Positions 8,523 through 20,089 of a stretch of 36,621 nt of DNA are shown piece after piece. The stretch covers positions 1 to 36,621 of the forward strand of contig DASRZM010000085.1 in assembly GCA_035686365.1 (NCBI GenBank), in the 5' to 3' direction. Position 1 is the first letter of the stretch; the number at the start of each line of letters is the position of its first letter. Below the pieces are notes generated by a model. That model made no database searches and was not told the origin of the DNA. It was given only the letters and a program-made list of their open reading frames with translations. A program made the position numbers and the translations under genes. This stretch comes from DASRZM01 sp035686365 (GTDB taxonomy: Bacteria; Pseudomonadota; Gammaproteobacteria; Xanthomonadales; Xanthomonadaceae).

Positions 8523-9386
8523 ATGGCAGGCGCAAGAGAAATCCGGACCAAGATCAAGAGCGTGCAGAACACCCGCAAGGTGACGCGTGCGCTGGAGATG
8601 GTTTCGGCCAGCAAGATCCGCAAGGCGCAGGACCGGATGAAGGCCTCGCGCCCCTACGCGAAGCTGATGCGGCAGGTGATCGGCCACATCGCCGGGGCCA
8701 ACAGCGAGTACCACCACCCGTTCATGGTCGAACGCGAGCAGGTCCTGCGGGTGGGCTATATCGTGATCTCCACCGACCGCGGACTGTGCGGCGGCCTGAA
8801 CTCCAACCTGTTCCGCAAGTTGCTGGGCGAGATCCGTCACTGGCAGGAGCAGGGCGCCGAGGTCGACGTGGTGGCGATCGGGCAGAAGGCCAACACCTTT
8901 TTCCGGCGCCTGAAGGTCAACATGGTCGGCAGCGTCAGTCACCTGGGCGAACAGCCGCAGGTGGAGAAGCTGATCGGCGTGATCAAGGTCATGCTCGATG
9001 CCTACAGTGAGGGTCGGGTCGACCGCGTGTTCCTGTGCTACAACGACTTCGTCAACACGATGAGCCAGCGTCCGAGCGTCGACGCGCTGCTGCCGCTGCC
9101 GCCGGCCGGCGACCTCGAGGCCCGGCACGACTGGGACTACATCTACGAGCCCGACGCCGAGAGCGTGCTCGAGCAGGTGCTGGGCCGCTACATCGAGTCG
9201 CTGGTCTACCAGGCCACGCTGGAAAACCTGGCCTCGGAGCACGCCGCGCGCATGGTCGCGATGAAGTCCGCGTCCGACAACGCGAACAAGCTGATCGGCG
9301 ATCTGACCCTGGTCTACAACAAGGCGCGCCAGGCCGCGATCACCCAGGAGATTTCCGAGATCGTCAGCGGCGCGGCGGCGGTGTGA
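8523..9386 (+). CDS. atpG: F1 ATP synthase subunit gamma
   Basis: 287 aa, the usual length. Central rotor shaft of F1; it begins with the conserved AGAREIRTKIKSVQNTRKVT helix and ends with the second half of the coiled coil (TLVYNKARQAAITQEISEIV). It also has the family stretch STDRGLCGGLN. The start is fixed by the conserved N-terminus, yet CGAGTCCCGAAT directly before the ATG contains no Shine-Dalgarno and belongs to a repeat array. Translation may depend on coupling from atpA or on reduced structure. Confidence 0.98.
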   Translation: MAGAREIRTKIKSVQNTRKVTRALEMVSASKIRKAQDRMKASRPYAKLMRQVIGHIAGANSEYHHPFMVEREQVLRVGYIVISTDRGLCGGLNSNLFRKLLGEIRHWQEQGAEVDVVAIGQKANTFFRRLKVNMVGSVSHLGEQPQVEKLIGVIKVMLDAYSEGRVDRVFLCYNDFVNTMSQRPSVDALLPLPPAGDLEARHDWDYIYEPDAESVLEQVLGRYIESLVYQATLENLASEHAARMVAMKSASDNANKLIGDLTLVYNKARQAAITQEISEIVSGAAAV

Positions 9387-9390
9387 GAAA

Positions 9391-9413
9391 GACGGGACTC
9401 GAGTCCCGAGTCC
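9391..9413. repeat. CGGGACT heptamer palindrome in the atpG-atpD spacer
   Basis: CGGGACTCGAGTCCCG (9391-9406) is a perfect 16-bp palindrome made of one forward and one reverse heptamer. A further AGTCCCG unit follows at 9407-9413. Same repeat family as in the atpA-atpG spacer. Here a normal GCGGAG (9428-9433) serves atpD. Confidence 0.85.
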
Positions 9414-9441
9414 CGAATCAGGTTTATGCGGAGCAATCAAA

Positions 9442-10836
9442 ATGAGTCAGGGTAAGATCGTTCAGATCATCGGCGCCGTCGTCGACGTGGAGTTTGCGCG
9501 CGAGTCGGTGCCCAAGGTGTACGACGCGCTGAAGATCGCCGACACGCAGATCACGCTCGAGGTGCAGCAGCAGCTCGGCGACGGCGTGGTACGCACGATC
9601 GCGCTGGGGTCCACCGACGGCCTCAAGCGCGGACTCGTCGCCGAGAACACCGGCAAGGGCATCGAGGTGCCGGTCGGCAAGGAAACGCTGGGCCGCATCA
9701 TGGACGTGCTGGGCAACCCGATCGACGAGGCCGGCCCGATCGGCGCCGAGCACCACCGCGTCATCCACCAGCCGGCGCCCTCCTACGAGGAGCAGGCCGC
9801 CACCAACGAGTTGCTGGAGACCGGCATCAAGGTCATCGACCTGATGTGCCCGTTCGCCAAGGGCGGCAAGGTCGGCCTGTTCGGCGGCGCCGGTGTGGGC
9901 AAGACCGTCAACATGATGGAACTGATCCGCAACATCGCGCTGGAGCACTCCGGCTACTCGGTGTTCGCCGGCGTGGGCGAGCGCACCCGCGAGGGCAACG
10001 ACTTCTACCACGAGATGAAGGACTCCAACGTCCTGGACAAGGTCTCGCTGGTGTACGGCCAGATGAACGAGCCGCCGGGCAACCGCCTGCGCGTGGCCCT
10101 GACCGGATTGTCGATCGCCGAGCACTTCCGCGACGAGGGCCGCGACGTGCTGCTGTTCATCGACAACATCTACCGCTACACGCTGGCTGGCACCGAGGTC
10201 TCGGCGCTGCTGGGCCGGATGCCCTCGGCGGTCGGCTACCAGCCGACCCTGGCCGAGGAGATGGGCGTGCTGCAGGAGCGCATCACCTCGACCAAGACCG
10301 GATCGATCACCTCGATCCAGGCCGTGTACGTGCCCGCCGACGACCTCACCGATCCCTCGCCGGCCACCACCTTCGCCCACCTGGACGCGACCGTGGTGCT
10401 CTCGCGTCAGATCGCCTCGCTGGGCATCTACCCGGCGGTCGACCCGCTGGACTCGACCTCGCGCCAGCTCGATCCCAACGTCATCGGCACCGAGCACTAC
10501 GAGACCGCGCGCAGGGTCCAGGCCACGCTGCAGCGCTACAAGGAGCTCAAGGACATCATCGCGATCCTGGGCATGGACGAGCTCTCCGAGGAGGACAAGC
10601 AGACCGTTACGCGCGCGCGCAAGGTCGAGCGCTTCTTCTCGCAGCCGTTCTTCGTGGCCGAGGTCTTCACCGGCTCTCCGGGCAAGTACGTGCCGCTGAA
10701 GGAGACCATCCGCGGCTTCAAGATGATCGTGGAGGGCGAATGCGATCACCTGCCCGAGCAGGCGTTCTACATGGTCGGCGGCATCGACGAGGTCTTCGAG
10801 AAGGCCAAGGCGATGCAGGAAAAGTCGGCGGCCTGA
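9442..10836 (+). CDS. atpD: F1 ATP synthase subunit beta
   Basis: 464 aa. Catalytic subunit. P-loop GGAGVGKT at 148-155, catalytic-site stretch GERTREGNDFYHEM, Walker B LLFIDNIYRYT, and the signature GRMPSAVGYQPTLAEEMG are all intact. GCGGAG lies 8 nt before the ATG. Strong codon conservation and full length; nothing unusual. Confidence 0.98.
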   Translation: MSQGKIVQIIGAVVDVEFARESVPKVYDALKIADTQITLEVQQQLGDGVVRTIALGSTDGLKRGLVAENTGKGIEVPVGKETLGRIMDVLGNPIDEAGPIGAEHHRVIHQPAPSYEEQAATNELLETGIKVIDLMCPFAKGGKVGLFGGAGVGKTVNMMELIRNIALEHSGYSVFAGVGERTREGNDFYHEMKDSNVLDKVSLVYGQMNEPPGNRLRVALTGLSIAEHFRDEGRDVLLFIDNIYRYTLAGTEVSALLGRMPSAVGYQPTLAEEMGVLQERITSTKTGSITSIQAVYVPADDLTDPSPATTFAHLDATVVLSRQIASLGIYPAVDPLDSTSRQLDPNVIGTEHYETARRVQATLQRYKELKDIIAILGMDELSEEDKQTVTRARKVERFFSQPFFVAEVFTGSPGKYVPLKETIRGFKMIVEGECDHLPEQAFYMVGGIDEVFEKAKAMQEKSAA

Positions 10837-10846
10837 GCCGCCGCAG

Positions 10847-10871
10847 GCGGGAACGGCACCCTGGTTCCCGC
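10847..10871. other. Hairpin in the atpD-atpC spacer
   Basis: GCGGGAAC (10847-10854) and GTTCCCGC (10864-10871) form a perfect 8-bp stem with a 9-nt loop. No T-tract. A possible mRNA processing or stability element. Confidence 0.5.
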
Positions 10872-10903
10872 ATCCCCCCGCTCAGCAACACGGGTACAGG
10901 CAC

Positions 10904-11329
10904 ATGGCATCGACAATCCGCTGCGAGATCGTCAGCGCCGAGGAAGAGATCTTCCACGGCACCGTCGAGATGGTCGTGGCCACCGGCGAGATGGGCGAGC
11001 TGGGCATCGCGCCGCGCCATGCGCCGCTGATCACCCGGCTCAAGCCCGGCCAGGTCCGGGTGATCCTGCCCGGCGGCGAGGAGCAGTTCTTCTACGTCTC
11101 CGGCGGCATCCTGGAGGTGCAGCCGCAGGTGGTGACGGTGCTGGCCGACACCGCCATCCGCGCCCGGGACCTGGACGAGAAGGCCGCGCTGGAGGCCAAG
11201 GCCGAGGCCGAGCGCGCGCTGGCCAACCGCACCGACGCGATGGAGGTGGCCGAAGCCCAGGCCAAGCTGGCCGAGGCGATGGCGCAGCTGCAGGCGCTCG
11301 AACGCCTGCGCAAGAACCTCAAGCACTGA
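10904..11329 (+). CDS. atpC: F1 ATP synthase subunit epsilon
   Basis: 141 aa. The N-terminal beta-sandwich (about 1-87, with the family's GELGIAPRHAPLITRLKPG) binds gamma and the c-ring. The C-terminal two-helix part (about 90-141, Ala/Glu-rich) is the element that can extend and inhibit hydrolysis in bacteria. Last gene of the operon; a strong terminator follows 21 bp after the stop. Confidence 0.97.
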   Translation: MASTIRCEIVSAEEEIFHGTVEMVVATGEMGELGIAPRHAPLITRLKPGQVRVILPGGEEQFFYVSGGILEVQPQVVTVLADTAIRARDLDEKAALEAKAEAERALANRTDAMEVAEAQAKLAEAMAQLQALERLRKNLKH

Positions 11330-11350
11330 TTCGACCCCGGGCTGGATGGG

Positions 11351-11383
11351 CGGACGCCGGGCTTGTGCCGGCGTTCGTTTTTT
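11351..11383 (+). terminator. Rho-independent terminator of the atp operon
   Basis: A 10-bp stem CGGACGCCGG / CCGGCGTTCG (one G-U pair) with a 7-nt loop, followed by TTTTTT at 11378-11383. It separates atpC from glmU, which therefore needs its own promoter. Confidence 0.9.
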
Positions 11384-11418
11384 CGGGACCCGGGACCCGG
11401 GACTCGGGACTTGGGACC
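11384..11418. repeat. Heptamer array directly after the atp terminator
   Basis: Five tandem 7-bp units: CGGGACC, CGGGACC, CGGGACT, CGGGACT, TGGGACC. Same family as in the atp spacers. It begins at the base after the terminator T-tract. Confidence 0.85.
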
Positions 11419-11553
11419 GAAGAGCGCGGGACCCATGCGAGGCGAATGGGAGCAGCGACGGCGCAGCGTCCGGTGCAGTGGGCAGCGCGGTGGTTTTCCG
11501 TGGTGGTGCCGACGCGCTACGCTGCGCACTGTTACGCCCACGGCGACCCAGAC

Positions 11554-12927
11554 ATGTCCGAGCAATTGCCCCTTCACGTGGTGATCCTCGCCGCCGGCGA
11601 GGGCAAGCGCATGCGTTCGGCGCAACCGAAGGTGATGCAGCCGCTGGCCGGGCGGCCGATGCTGGCGCATGTGATCGAGACCGCACGCACGCTGCGGCCG
11701 GCCGGGATCCACGTGGTCCATGGTCACGGCGGCGCGCAGGTGCAGGCGGCCTTCGCCGACCAGACCGACCTGTCCTGGGCCGAGCAGGCGCAGCAGCTGG
11801 GCACCGGCCATGCGGTGGCGCAGGCGATGCCGGCGATCCCCGAGCCGGCGCGAGTGCTGGTTCTGTACGGCGACGTGCCGCTGCTGGGCGAGCGCACGCT
11901 CCACGCGCTGCTGGCGGCCAGGGTGCCGCTGGCGGTCCTGACGGCCGAGCTCGCCGATCCTGCCGGGTACGGCCGCGTGCTGGTCGACGCTGCGGGCCGC
12001 GTGGCGACCGTGGTCGAACAGAAGGACGCCACGCCCGAGCAAGCGGCGGTGAGGTGCATCAACACCGGCATCGTCGTGGCCGATGCCGCACGCCTGCGGG
12101 ACTGGCTCGCGCGCATCGGCAACGACAATGCGCAGGGCGAGTACTACCTGACCGACGTGTTCGCGCTGGCTGCCCGCGATGGCACGCCGGCAATCAGGGT
12201 CGCCAGTCAGGATCCGGTCGAAGCCAGCGGCGCCAACGATGCCTGGCAGCTGGCCGAGCTCGAACGCGTCTACCAGCGCCGGACCGCGCGCCAGCTGTGC
12301 GCGCTGGGGGTCCGGCTGTCCGACCCGGCACGTCTGGACGTGCGCGGGCGCGTACGCGTCGGGCGCGACGTGGAGATCGACGTGGATGTCGTACTCGAGG
12401 GCGAGGTCGAGCTCGGCGACGGCGTGCGCATCGGCCCGTTCTGCCGCATCCGCGACTGTGTGCTGGGACCGGGCACGCGCGTCGCCGCGCACTGCGACCT
12501 GGAGGGTGCGCACGTCGCCCAGGACTGCAGGATCGGCCCGTTCGCCCGCCTGCGCCCGGGGACCGACCTGGCCCAGGGTGTCCACGTCGGCAACTTCGTG
12601 GAGACCAAGCAGGCGCGCCTGGGTGCCGGCACCAAGGCGAACCACCTCAGCTACCTGGGCGATGCCGAGCTCGGCGCCCGCGTCAATGTCGGTGCCGGCA
12701 CCATCACCTGCAACTACGACGGCGCCGGCAAGCATCGCACCCGCATCGACCAGGACGCCTTCATCGGCTCCAATACCTCGCTGGTGGCACCGGTGAGCGT
12801 CGGCGAGGGCGCCACCGTGGGCGCCGGCTCGACCATCACGCAGGATGTGCCTGCCGGTGGCTTGTCGGTGGCGCGCGCGCGACAGCGACAGGTCCCGGGC
12901 TGGCAGCGGCCTAAGAAGAAGGACTGA
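11554..12927 (+). CDS. glmU: Bifunctional GlmU: glucosamine-1-phosphate acetyltransferase / N-acetylglucosamine-1-phosphate uridylyltransferase
   Basis: 457 aa (E. coli 456). Makes UDP-GlcNAc for peptidoglycan and LPS. The N-terminal pyrophosphorylase domain shows VVILAAGEGKRMRSAQPKV (9-27) and the sugar-binding QQLGTGHA. The C-terminal left-handed beta-helix has hexapeptide repeats and the acetyltransferase-site motifs VETKQA, NHLSYLGDAELG and NVGAGTITCNYDG. The ATG at 11554 matches the conserved N-terminus; longer frames reach back into repeat sequence. No clear Shine-Dalgarno. Neighbouring the atp operon is a common gammaproteobacterial order. Confidence 0.97.
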   Translation: MSEQLPLHVVILAAGEGKRMRSAQPKVMQPLAGRPMLAHVIETARTLRPAGIHVVHGHGGAQVQAAFADQTDLSWAEQAQQLGTGHAVAQAMPAIPEPARVLVLYGDVPLLGERTLHALLAARVPLAVLTAELADPAGYGRVLVDAAGRVATVVEQKDATPEQAAVRCINTGIVVADAARLRDWLARIGNDNAQGEYYLTDVFALAARDGTPAIRVASQDPVEASGANDAWQLAELERVYQRRTARQLCALGVRLSDPARLDVRGRVRVGRDVEIDVDVVLEGEVELGDGVRIGPFCRIRDCVLGPGTRVAAHCDLEGAHVAQDCRIGPFARLRPGTDLAQGVHVGNFVETKQARLGAGTKANHLSYLGDAELGARVNVGAGTITCNYDGAGKHRTRIDQDAFIGSNTSLVAPVSVGEGATVGAGSTITQDVPAGGLSVARARQRQVPGWQRPKKKD

Positions 12928-12966
12928 CAAGGCGCGGCGCCGCTGCGGAGCCCCGCTGCCACGGCC

Positions 12967-15377
<2,411 letters not shown>

Positions 15378-15381
<4 letters not shown>

Positions 15382-18011
15382 AGCACCGCCGAGGTGAAAT
15401 CGAAGTCCAGGGTGCGACCGGCCTGCTGCACCAGGTTGCCCTGCAGGAAGTCGATGCCGCTCATCCATAGTGTCGAGGCGGCGCGCGCGTCCTCCACGCG
15501 CGGGGCGATCACTTCCATCCCGCGGCGGTGGGCATCCTCGATCACGCCGCGCAGTTCGTCGCGCAGTGCGGCATCGCCGGCGGCAGCCAGGTAGCGCGGG
15601 GACAGCTTCAGAAGGTCCGCCGGCACGGCATCCAGGACCAGCGCACTGTCCTGGTCGGCGACGAACTGGCTCAGGCAGAACTGCAGGCCATAGGGAACCA
15701 GGGCGCCGCAGCAGGCCGCGATCGCGGCCAGGCGCGGGCGGATCGCGGTGGCATCGAGTTCGAGCACCAGCGTGCCCCAGGGCAGCTTGCGCGCCTCGAA
15801 CTGGGTGCGCAGCCACACGCCATGTTCTTCGCTGGCCAGCGACTGGGGCGACTGGGTCACGAACAGCCGCACCGGGCGCTGCTCGTCTCGACGGTGCTCG
15901 AGCAGGCGCATGGCGCGCGTGAGCACCCAGCGATCCAGCTCCGGGACCAGGTCGGCGCGCTCGGCCAGGGCGATGAACTCCGCGGCGGTATGCAGCCGGC
16001 CACTGTCGTCGCGCAGGCGCACCAGCGCCTGGTACTGTGCGCGCTCGCCACCCTGGACGGCCACGATCGGCTGGTACAGCAGCTCGAAGCCGTCCTGGTC
16101 GATCGCCTCGCGCAGCAGCTGCACCATGGCCGCCTCGTGTTCCTGGTCGGCGCGGCGGGCCGGCTCGAAGCGGTGGATTCCGCGCTCGGACTGGCGCGCC
16201 TGACGGGTCGCACGTTCGGCCGCGTTCAATGCGGCGTTGGCGTCGGCGAACCCGTAGCGGAACTCGGCGATGCCGATCTGCGGGCGCATCCGCAACGACT
16301 GTCCGCCGGACTCGAACGGGTGCCCGGCCACGGCGCCGTGGATGCGCCGGCCCAGCGCCTCCAGGCCCTCGGGTCCGTCCTCCGGGATCACGCAGCAGAA
16401 GCTGCCGTCACCGAAGCGCGCGGCCACGCCGCTGCGCGGCATCGACTCGGCCACCAGCCTGGCCACCTGCGCGATCAGCGCCTCGAAGGCCGACAGGCCG
16501 TAGCGCTCGCGCAGCTGCTCGGTCCCGTCGATCTCCACGAACAGCACGCCGCCGGGTGCGTTGCGCACCTGCTCGTTCGAGAGCGCTTCGTTGATCAGGT
16601 CCAGCAAGTGGATGCGCTCGTACAGTCCGGTTGCCGGATCGCGCGGATCGCGCCGTTCCGCCCGGCGCTGCAGGGCACGGGCACGGCGTACGCGGTTGTT
16701 CACGGCCGCGATCAGATATTTGGGCCGGATCGGCTTGGACAGGAAATCGTCGCCGCCGGCATCGAGCGCGGCAAAGTGCTTGTCCTGGTCGCTCTCTCCG
16801 GAAAGGAACACGATCGGCGTGTTCAGGAACTCCTCGCGCTCGCGGATCAGCGCGGTGAGCTCCGTGCCGTCGCACTGGGGCATGTAAAGGTCCATGAGCA
16901 CCAAATCGGGCACAAAGCGCTCCATGGCGTCCAGGACCTTGAAGGCGTCGTCGACCACCAGCGGTTCCATGCCGGCGTTGCGCAGGATGCTCTCGGCGAA
17001 AAGCCCCTGGGAGCGGTCGTCCTCGACCACCAGGATGCGATAGGGGCTCTCGCGCTCCGGATCGAGCAGCTCGCCGATCCGGGCCACCACCGCTTCGGCA
17101 TCCTGCGGGGCGATCAGCAACGCATCGGCACCGGCGCGCCGGGCCGCCAGGCGCACGGGCACCGAGTCCTCCTGCGCCATGACCAGCAGCCGCAGACTGG
17201 CGCCGGAGCGCTTGCGGGTGAGCCGCAACACCGCGCCGATTCCCTCGACCTCGAACTGGAACCCGGCGCTGACGATCACCAGGTCCGGAACCAGCGCCGA
17301 GAGCACTTCCTTGAGTTCGTCGGCCGATTCCAGCAGTTCGATCTCGTATCCCATGGCCTCCAGCCGCTGATCCAGCTCCACGCTCAGCCCCTCGCCGTCG
17401 GTGAGGTGGTAGATGCGGCCGTGGGCGGGGGCGGCCTTCGGCGCCAGGGTGGCTTCCGGCAGCCGGGGGGCGGGCGTCTCGCGCGGTGCGGGCGGCGCCT
17501 GGAGGCTCGCCGTTGCGCCCGGGGCGGCATCGTCCGCGGGCCCGGGCGCCAGGGATGGCGCGTCGCCGACCCAGCGCCGCCAGTAGTTCGGGGGTGCCGG
17601 CTCGAAACGCTGGCGCGGTTCGGCAGGATCCGGTGCAGGGCCCGGTTCGTAGGCGGGCACGGCGGGGGCGCCGGCCGCAGCGGCGTCACGCACGTCCGGC
17701 GCCAGATCGCCCAGCAGCGTCAGGATGCGCTCGTCGGCGGCCGCATCGGGCACCGACTCGCGCGAGAGGAAGTTGCCCAGCAGCGTTTCCAGCGACAACA
17801 TGCGCTCGCTGGTCTCCAGCAGTCCGTAGCGTCCGCTGGTACCGGCCAGGCGCTGTACGTCCGAGTGCAGCAGCGACAGTCCGTTGATGTCCCAGCCGTC
17901 CTCGCAGAAGCGGCGGCCGCGACGGCGCAGCCCCTCCACGCGCTGCGGCAGGTGGCGCATGAATGCGAGCCTGAGCTCGGTCTGTTGCTGGGTCTCGTCG
18001 CGCGCGTGCAT
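15378..18011 (-). CDS. Composite signalling protein: HPt-like, REC, REC, degenerate GGDEF, degenerate EAL
   Basis: 877 aa, no membrane segment. (1) HPt-like helical region, about 1-110; the HPt motif reads QRLAGTSGRYG, with Gln53 where the phospho-His should be. (2) Pseudo-receiver, 198-318; Ser248 replaces the phospho-Asp. (3) Intact receiver, 325-445: VVEDD, D374, SKP. (4) GGDEF domain, about 456-615, active-site motif FGDGSF, so cyclase activity is unlikely. (5) EAL domain, about 625-872, EAL motif QALVR and no DDFGTG-type metal motif; it ends in GIDFLQGNLVQ. Probably a phosphorylation-controlled c-di-GMP receptor or scaffold, comparable to FimX, which also keeps degenerate GGDEF/EAL. The overlapping hybrid kinase is the obvious phosphodonor. 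Catalytic loss is read from the sequence; the function is inferred. Confidence 0.9.
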
Positions 18012-18089
18012 GGTCGGTCGGCGCCTGTCCCCCCTGGGGTCTGCGCGTGGGTCTGCGCGGGCCGGGACGCGGACCCGGCGCCGGGTGCA

Positions 18090-18119
18090 ACTATACCTGT
18101 GACCGCGAGCCGCTCAGAA
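18090..18119 (-). promoter_or_regulatory. Possible promoter of the REC-REC-GGDEF-EAL / hybrid kinase operon
   Basis: Minus-strand TTCTGA (18119-18114), 18-bp spacer, TATAGT (18095-18090). The -10 is good, the -35 weak; it overlaps the hemJ stop codon. The transcript start would be about 70 nt before the ATG at 18011. Confidence 0.35.
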
Positions 18120-18530
18120 GGGCTTGACCACGGCCAGCACCACGATCGCGATCAGCAGCAGCGAGGGCACCTCGTTGAACACCCGCAGCCAGCGCGAGGA
18201 GTGCCGGTTGCGGTCCTCGCGGAAGTCCCGGGCGATCTTCATGCACCAGCCGTGGTAGCCGATCAGCGGCACCACCAGGGCCAGCTTGGCGTGCATCCAG
18301 CCCATGCCCAGGAACCCGGGCACCAGCGCCAGGTACCACAGGCCGAAGCCCAGCGCCAGGACGCCGCCGATGTGGGTGATCGCCAGCAGGCGGCGTTCCA
18401 TGACCTTGAAGCGCGCGATCCCGACCGCATCGCTCGCCTCGGCGTGGTAGATGAACAGCCGCGGCAGGTAGAACAGGCCGGCGAACCATGTCACGACGAA
18501 CACCACGTGGAAAGCCTTGACCCAGAGCAT
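18114..18530 (-). CDS. hemJ: HemJ, protoporphyrinogen IX oxidase (CopD/UPF0093 family)
   Basis: 138-aa membrane protein with four helices. HemJ oxidises protoporphyrinogen IX in haem synthesis and is the form used by most proteobacteria lacking HemG/HemY. The N-terminus MLWVKAFHVVFVVTWFAGLF, followed by YLPRLFIYHAE, is the family hallmark, including the conserved His residues H8 and H29; GLWYLALVPGFLGMGWMHAKL continues the pattern. The ATG at 18530 is chosen over an upstream ATG at 18632 because AGAGGAAC precedes it and the family starts with this motif. Confidence 0.9.
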   Translation of the reverse strand: MLWVKAFHVVFVVTWFAGLFYLPRLFIYHAEASDAVGIARFKVMERRLLAITHIGGVLALGFGLWYLALVPGFLGMGWMHAKLALVVPLIGYHGWCMKIARDFREDRNRHSSRWLRVFNEVPSLLLIAIVVLAVVKPF

Positions 18531-18668
18531 CGCCAGTTCCTCTGTCTCAGGGAAGGTCTGATCGAGCCCATCCTGGACTTGATCAGTCTCGCCGAGCCCG
18601 GCACCCGCGTGCCGGATCGGCGGGCGCGCCATCCCTTGCGCGCAGCGGTGAACCGGTTCGCAGGCGCG

Positions 18669-19253
18669 TCAGGAGAGCGGGCGCGCGGGGCGCCGGCGCA
18701 GCAGCCAGCGCAGCAGCAGGTAGACGGTCCCGGCGACGGCCAGTGCAAAGCCCACCAGCAGCGCCAGGGCCAGCCAGGGATGCGAGAACACCAGTGCCAG
18801 CGCCGCCAGCGCGACGGCGTCTTCGCCCAGCGAGGCCGACCAGTTGCTGACCGGCTCGGGCGAGGCATTGATCATGGCCCGGGTGCCGCTCTTGAGGCCG
18901 TGGCTCAAGGCGGCGACGACGCCGCCGGCCGCTGCCCAGGCCCAGCCGAACTCCGAGTCCACGGGCGCCGCCGCGGCGCCGGCCAGCGCGGCGCCGCCGG
19001 GGATCCGCAGCACCGTGTTGAGCAGGTCCCAGGCCGAATCCACGCCCGGAATCTTGTCGGCGCCGAACTCGACCACCGTGAGCACCCCGGCCGTGGCAAT
19101 GACCCAGGGTGAGGCGCACAGCTCGAGCGAACCGGGCAGCTCGACCCAGCCCATTGCGCCGGCCAGGCCCAGCGCGAACACGGTCAGGTAGATGCGCACT
19201 CCGGCCAGCCAGGCCAGCGTCACCGCCAACGCGAACAGCTGCGCTTCAGTCAT
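18669..19253 (-). CDS. DUF4126 family membrane protein
   Basis: 194 aa, about five hydrophobic segments. The family stretch VEFGADKIPGVDSAWDLLNTVLRIPGGA and SHGLKSGTRAMINASPEPVSNW mark DUF4126, a membrane family of unknown function. Start at the ATG 19253, preceded by ACGGAG almost adjacent. A longer GTG start at 19319 would place the likely -10 (TATACT, 19287-19282) inside the gene, so it is less likely. A 138-bp spacer with nothing recognisable separates it from hemJ, whose own expression probably continues from this transcript. Confidence 0.8.
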   Translation of the reverse strand: MTEAQLFALAVTLAWLAGVRIYLTVFALGLAGAMGWVELPGSLELCASPWVIATAGVLTVVEFGADKIPGVDSAWDLLNTVLRIPGGAALAGAAAAPVDSEFGWAWAAAGGVVAALSHGLKSGTRAMINASPEPVSNWSASLGEDAVALAALALVFSHPWLALALLVGFALAVAGTVYLLLRWLLRRRPARPLS

Positions 19254-19281
19254 CTCCGTGCAGAATTGCGACCCGGTTCGC

Positions 19282-19287
19282 AGTATA
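19282..19287 (-). promoter_or_regulatory. Possible -10 element for the DUF4126 gene
   Basis: TATACT on the minus strand, about 29 nt before the ATG at 19253. No matching -35 at 17-18 bp (ACAGCG or CACAGC). It lies back to back with the plus-strand promoter at 19301-19329. Confidence 0.35.
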
Positions 19288-19300
19288 GCCGGCGCCTGCC

Positions 19301-19329
19301 TTGACGCTGTGCGGGCCACTCCCTATAAC
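19301..19329 (+). promoter_or_regulatory. Sigma-70 promoter for DUF6776-bactofilin
   Basis: TTGACG (19301-19306), 17-bp spacer, TATAAC (19324-19329): the best promoter match in the window. Transcription would start near 19336, only about 10 nt before the ATG at 19346, so the mRNA would be almost leaderless. Confidence 0.65.
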
Positions 19330-19345
19330 GACCGCCTTCCATCGG

Positions 19346-20083
19346 ATGCCCGAGACCCTGGCCAGCACCCCCGACCGCCGTTTCAAGATCGTGCCGCGAC
19401 GGCGCTTCACGCGCGTGCTGGTGGTGGTTCTGGCGCTGGCCTGGCTCGCCTCCCTGTGGCTGGCGGTCGCGCTCACGCGCAGCCTGGTCGCACCGGGGCT
19501 CGGTACTGCCGAGCAGCGCGTGGCCGAACTCGAGGCCGAGCTGGGCGAGGCGAACGGTCGTATCGAGACCCTGCGCGACCGCAACACCGTGCTGAAGCGC
19601 TCCGACCAGATCAGCCGCGCCGCCAATGCCGAGCTGCAGGGGGAACTGACCGGGCTGGAGGAGGAGATCGCCCAGCTGCGCGCCGACGTGGGCTTCTACG
19701 AGCGGCTGGTCGGCGCAAGCGGCCAGCGCCAGGGCCTGGCCGTGCACAGCCTTTCGATGCGCCAGGGCGCCGCTGGGGCCCACCACTACTCGCTGACGTT
19801 GACGCAGAACCTGAAGAAGGCCAAAGTCAGCAAAGGGGAATTGACGATGCGGATCGACGGCGTGCGCGCCGGCAAGCTCAGTTCCCTCCACTGGGGCGAG
19901 TTGCTGCAGCAGGCCGATGCCAAGCCTGTCGATTTCGCATTCAAGTACTTTCAGCAGCTGGAAGGCAGCGTGATGGTCCCGGCCGACTTCACCCCGCACC
20001 GCGTGTGGATCAAGGTCAAGTCCGATTCCGGATCTCACGAAGAGTCCTTCCCGTGGGATGCCACGCGCAGGCAGGGAGCGTAA
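19346..20083 (+). CDS. DUF6776 family protein: membrane-anchored coiled coil
   Basis: 245 aa. A basic N-terminus (RRFKIVPRRRFTR) precedes one membrane helix (about 22-44, VLVVVLALAWLASLWLAVAL). A coiled coil follows at about 55-115 (VAELEAELGEANGRIETL, then a second stretch), and a C-terminal beta-rich domain (about 120-245). Orientation would put the C-terminal part outside the cytoplasm. I recognise it as the DUF6776 family; its biochemical role is not known. The bactofilin gene starts 6 bp after its stop, so it may anchor or position the bactofilin polymer; this is inference. No Shine-Dalgarno before the ATG, in keeping with the near-leaderless promoter. Confidence 0.8.
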   Translation: MPETLASTPDRRFKIVPRRRFTRVLVVVLALAWLASLWLAVALTRSLVAPGLGTAEQRVAELEAELGEANGRIETLRDRNTVLKRSDQISRAANAELQGELTGLEEEIAQLRADVGFYERLVGASGQRQGLAVHSLSMRQGAAGAHHYSLTLTQNLKKAKVSKGELTMRIDGVRAGKLSSLHWGELLQQADAKPVDFAFKYFQQLEGSVMVPADFTPHRVWIKVKSDSGSHEESFPWDATRRQGA

Positions 20084-20089
20084 ATAGAC

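Noticed and set aside
11092..12930. A 612-aa minus-strand ORF opposite atpC-glmU
   Set aside because: Shadow; the plus strand has full-length GlmU with all motifs.
15528..19112. A 1194-aa open reading frame on the plus strand
   Set aside because: It is antisense to the hybrid signalling gene, hemJ and DUF4126, which have recognisable domains. Low stop frequency in high-GC DNA explains the length.
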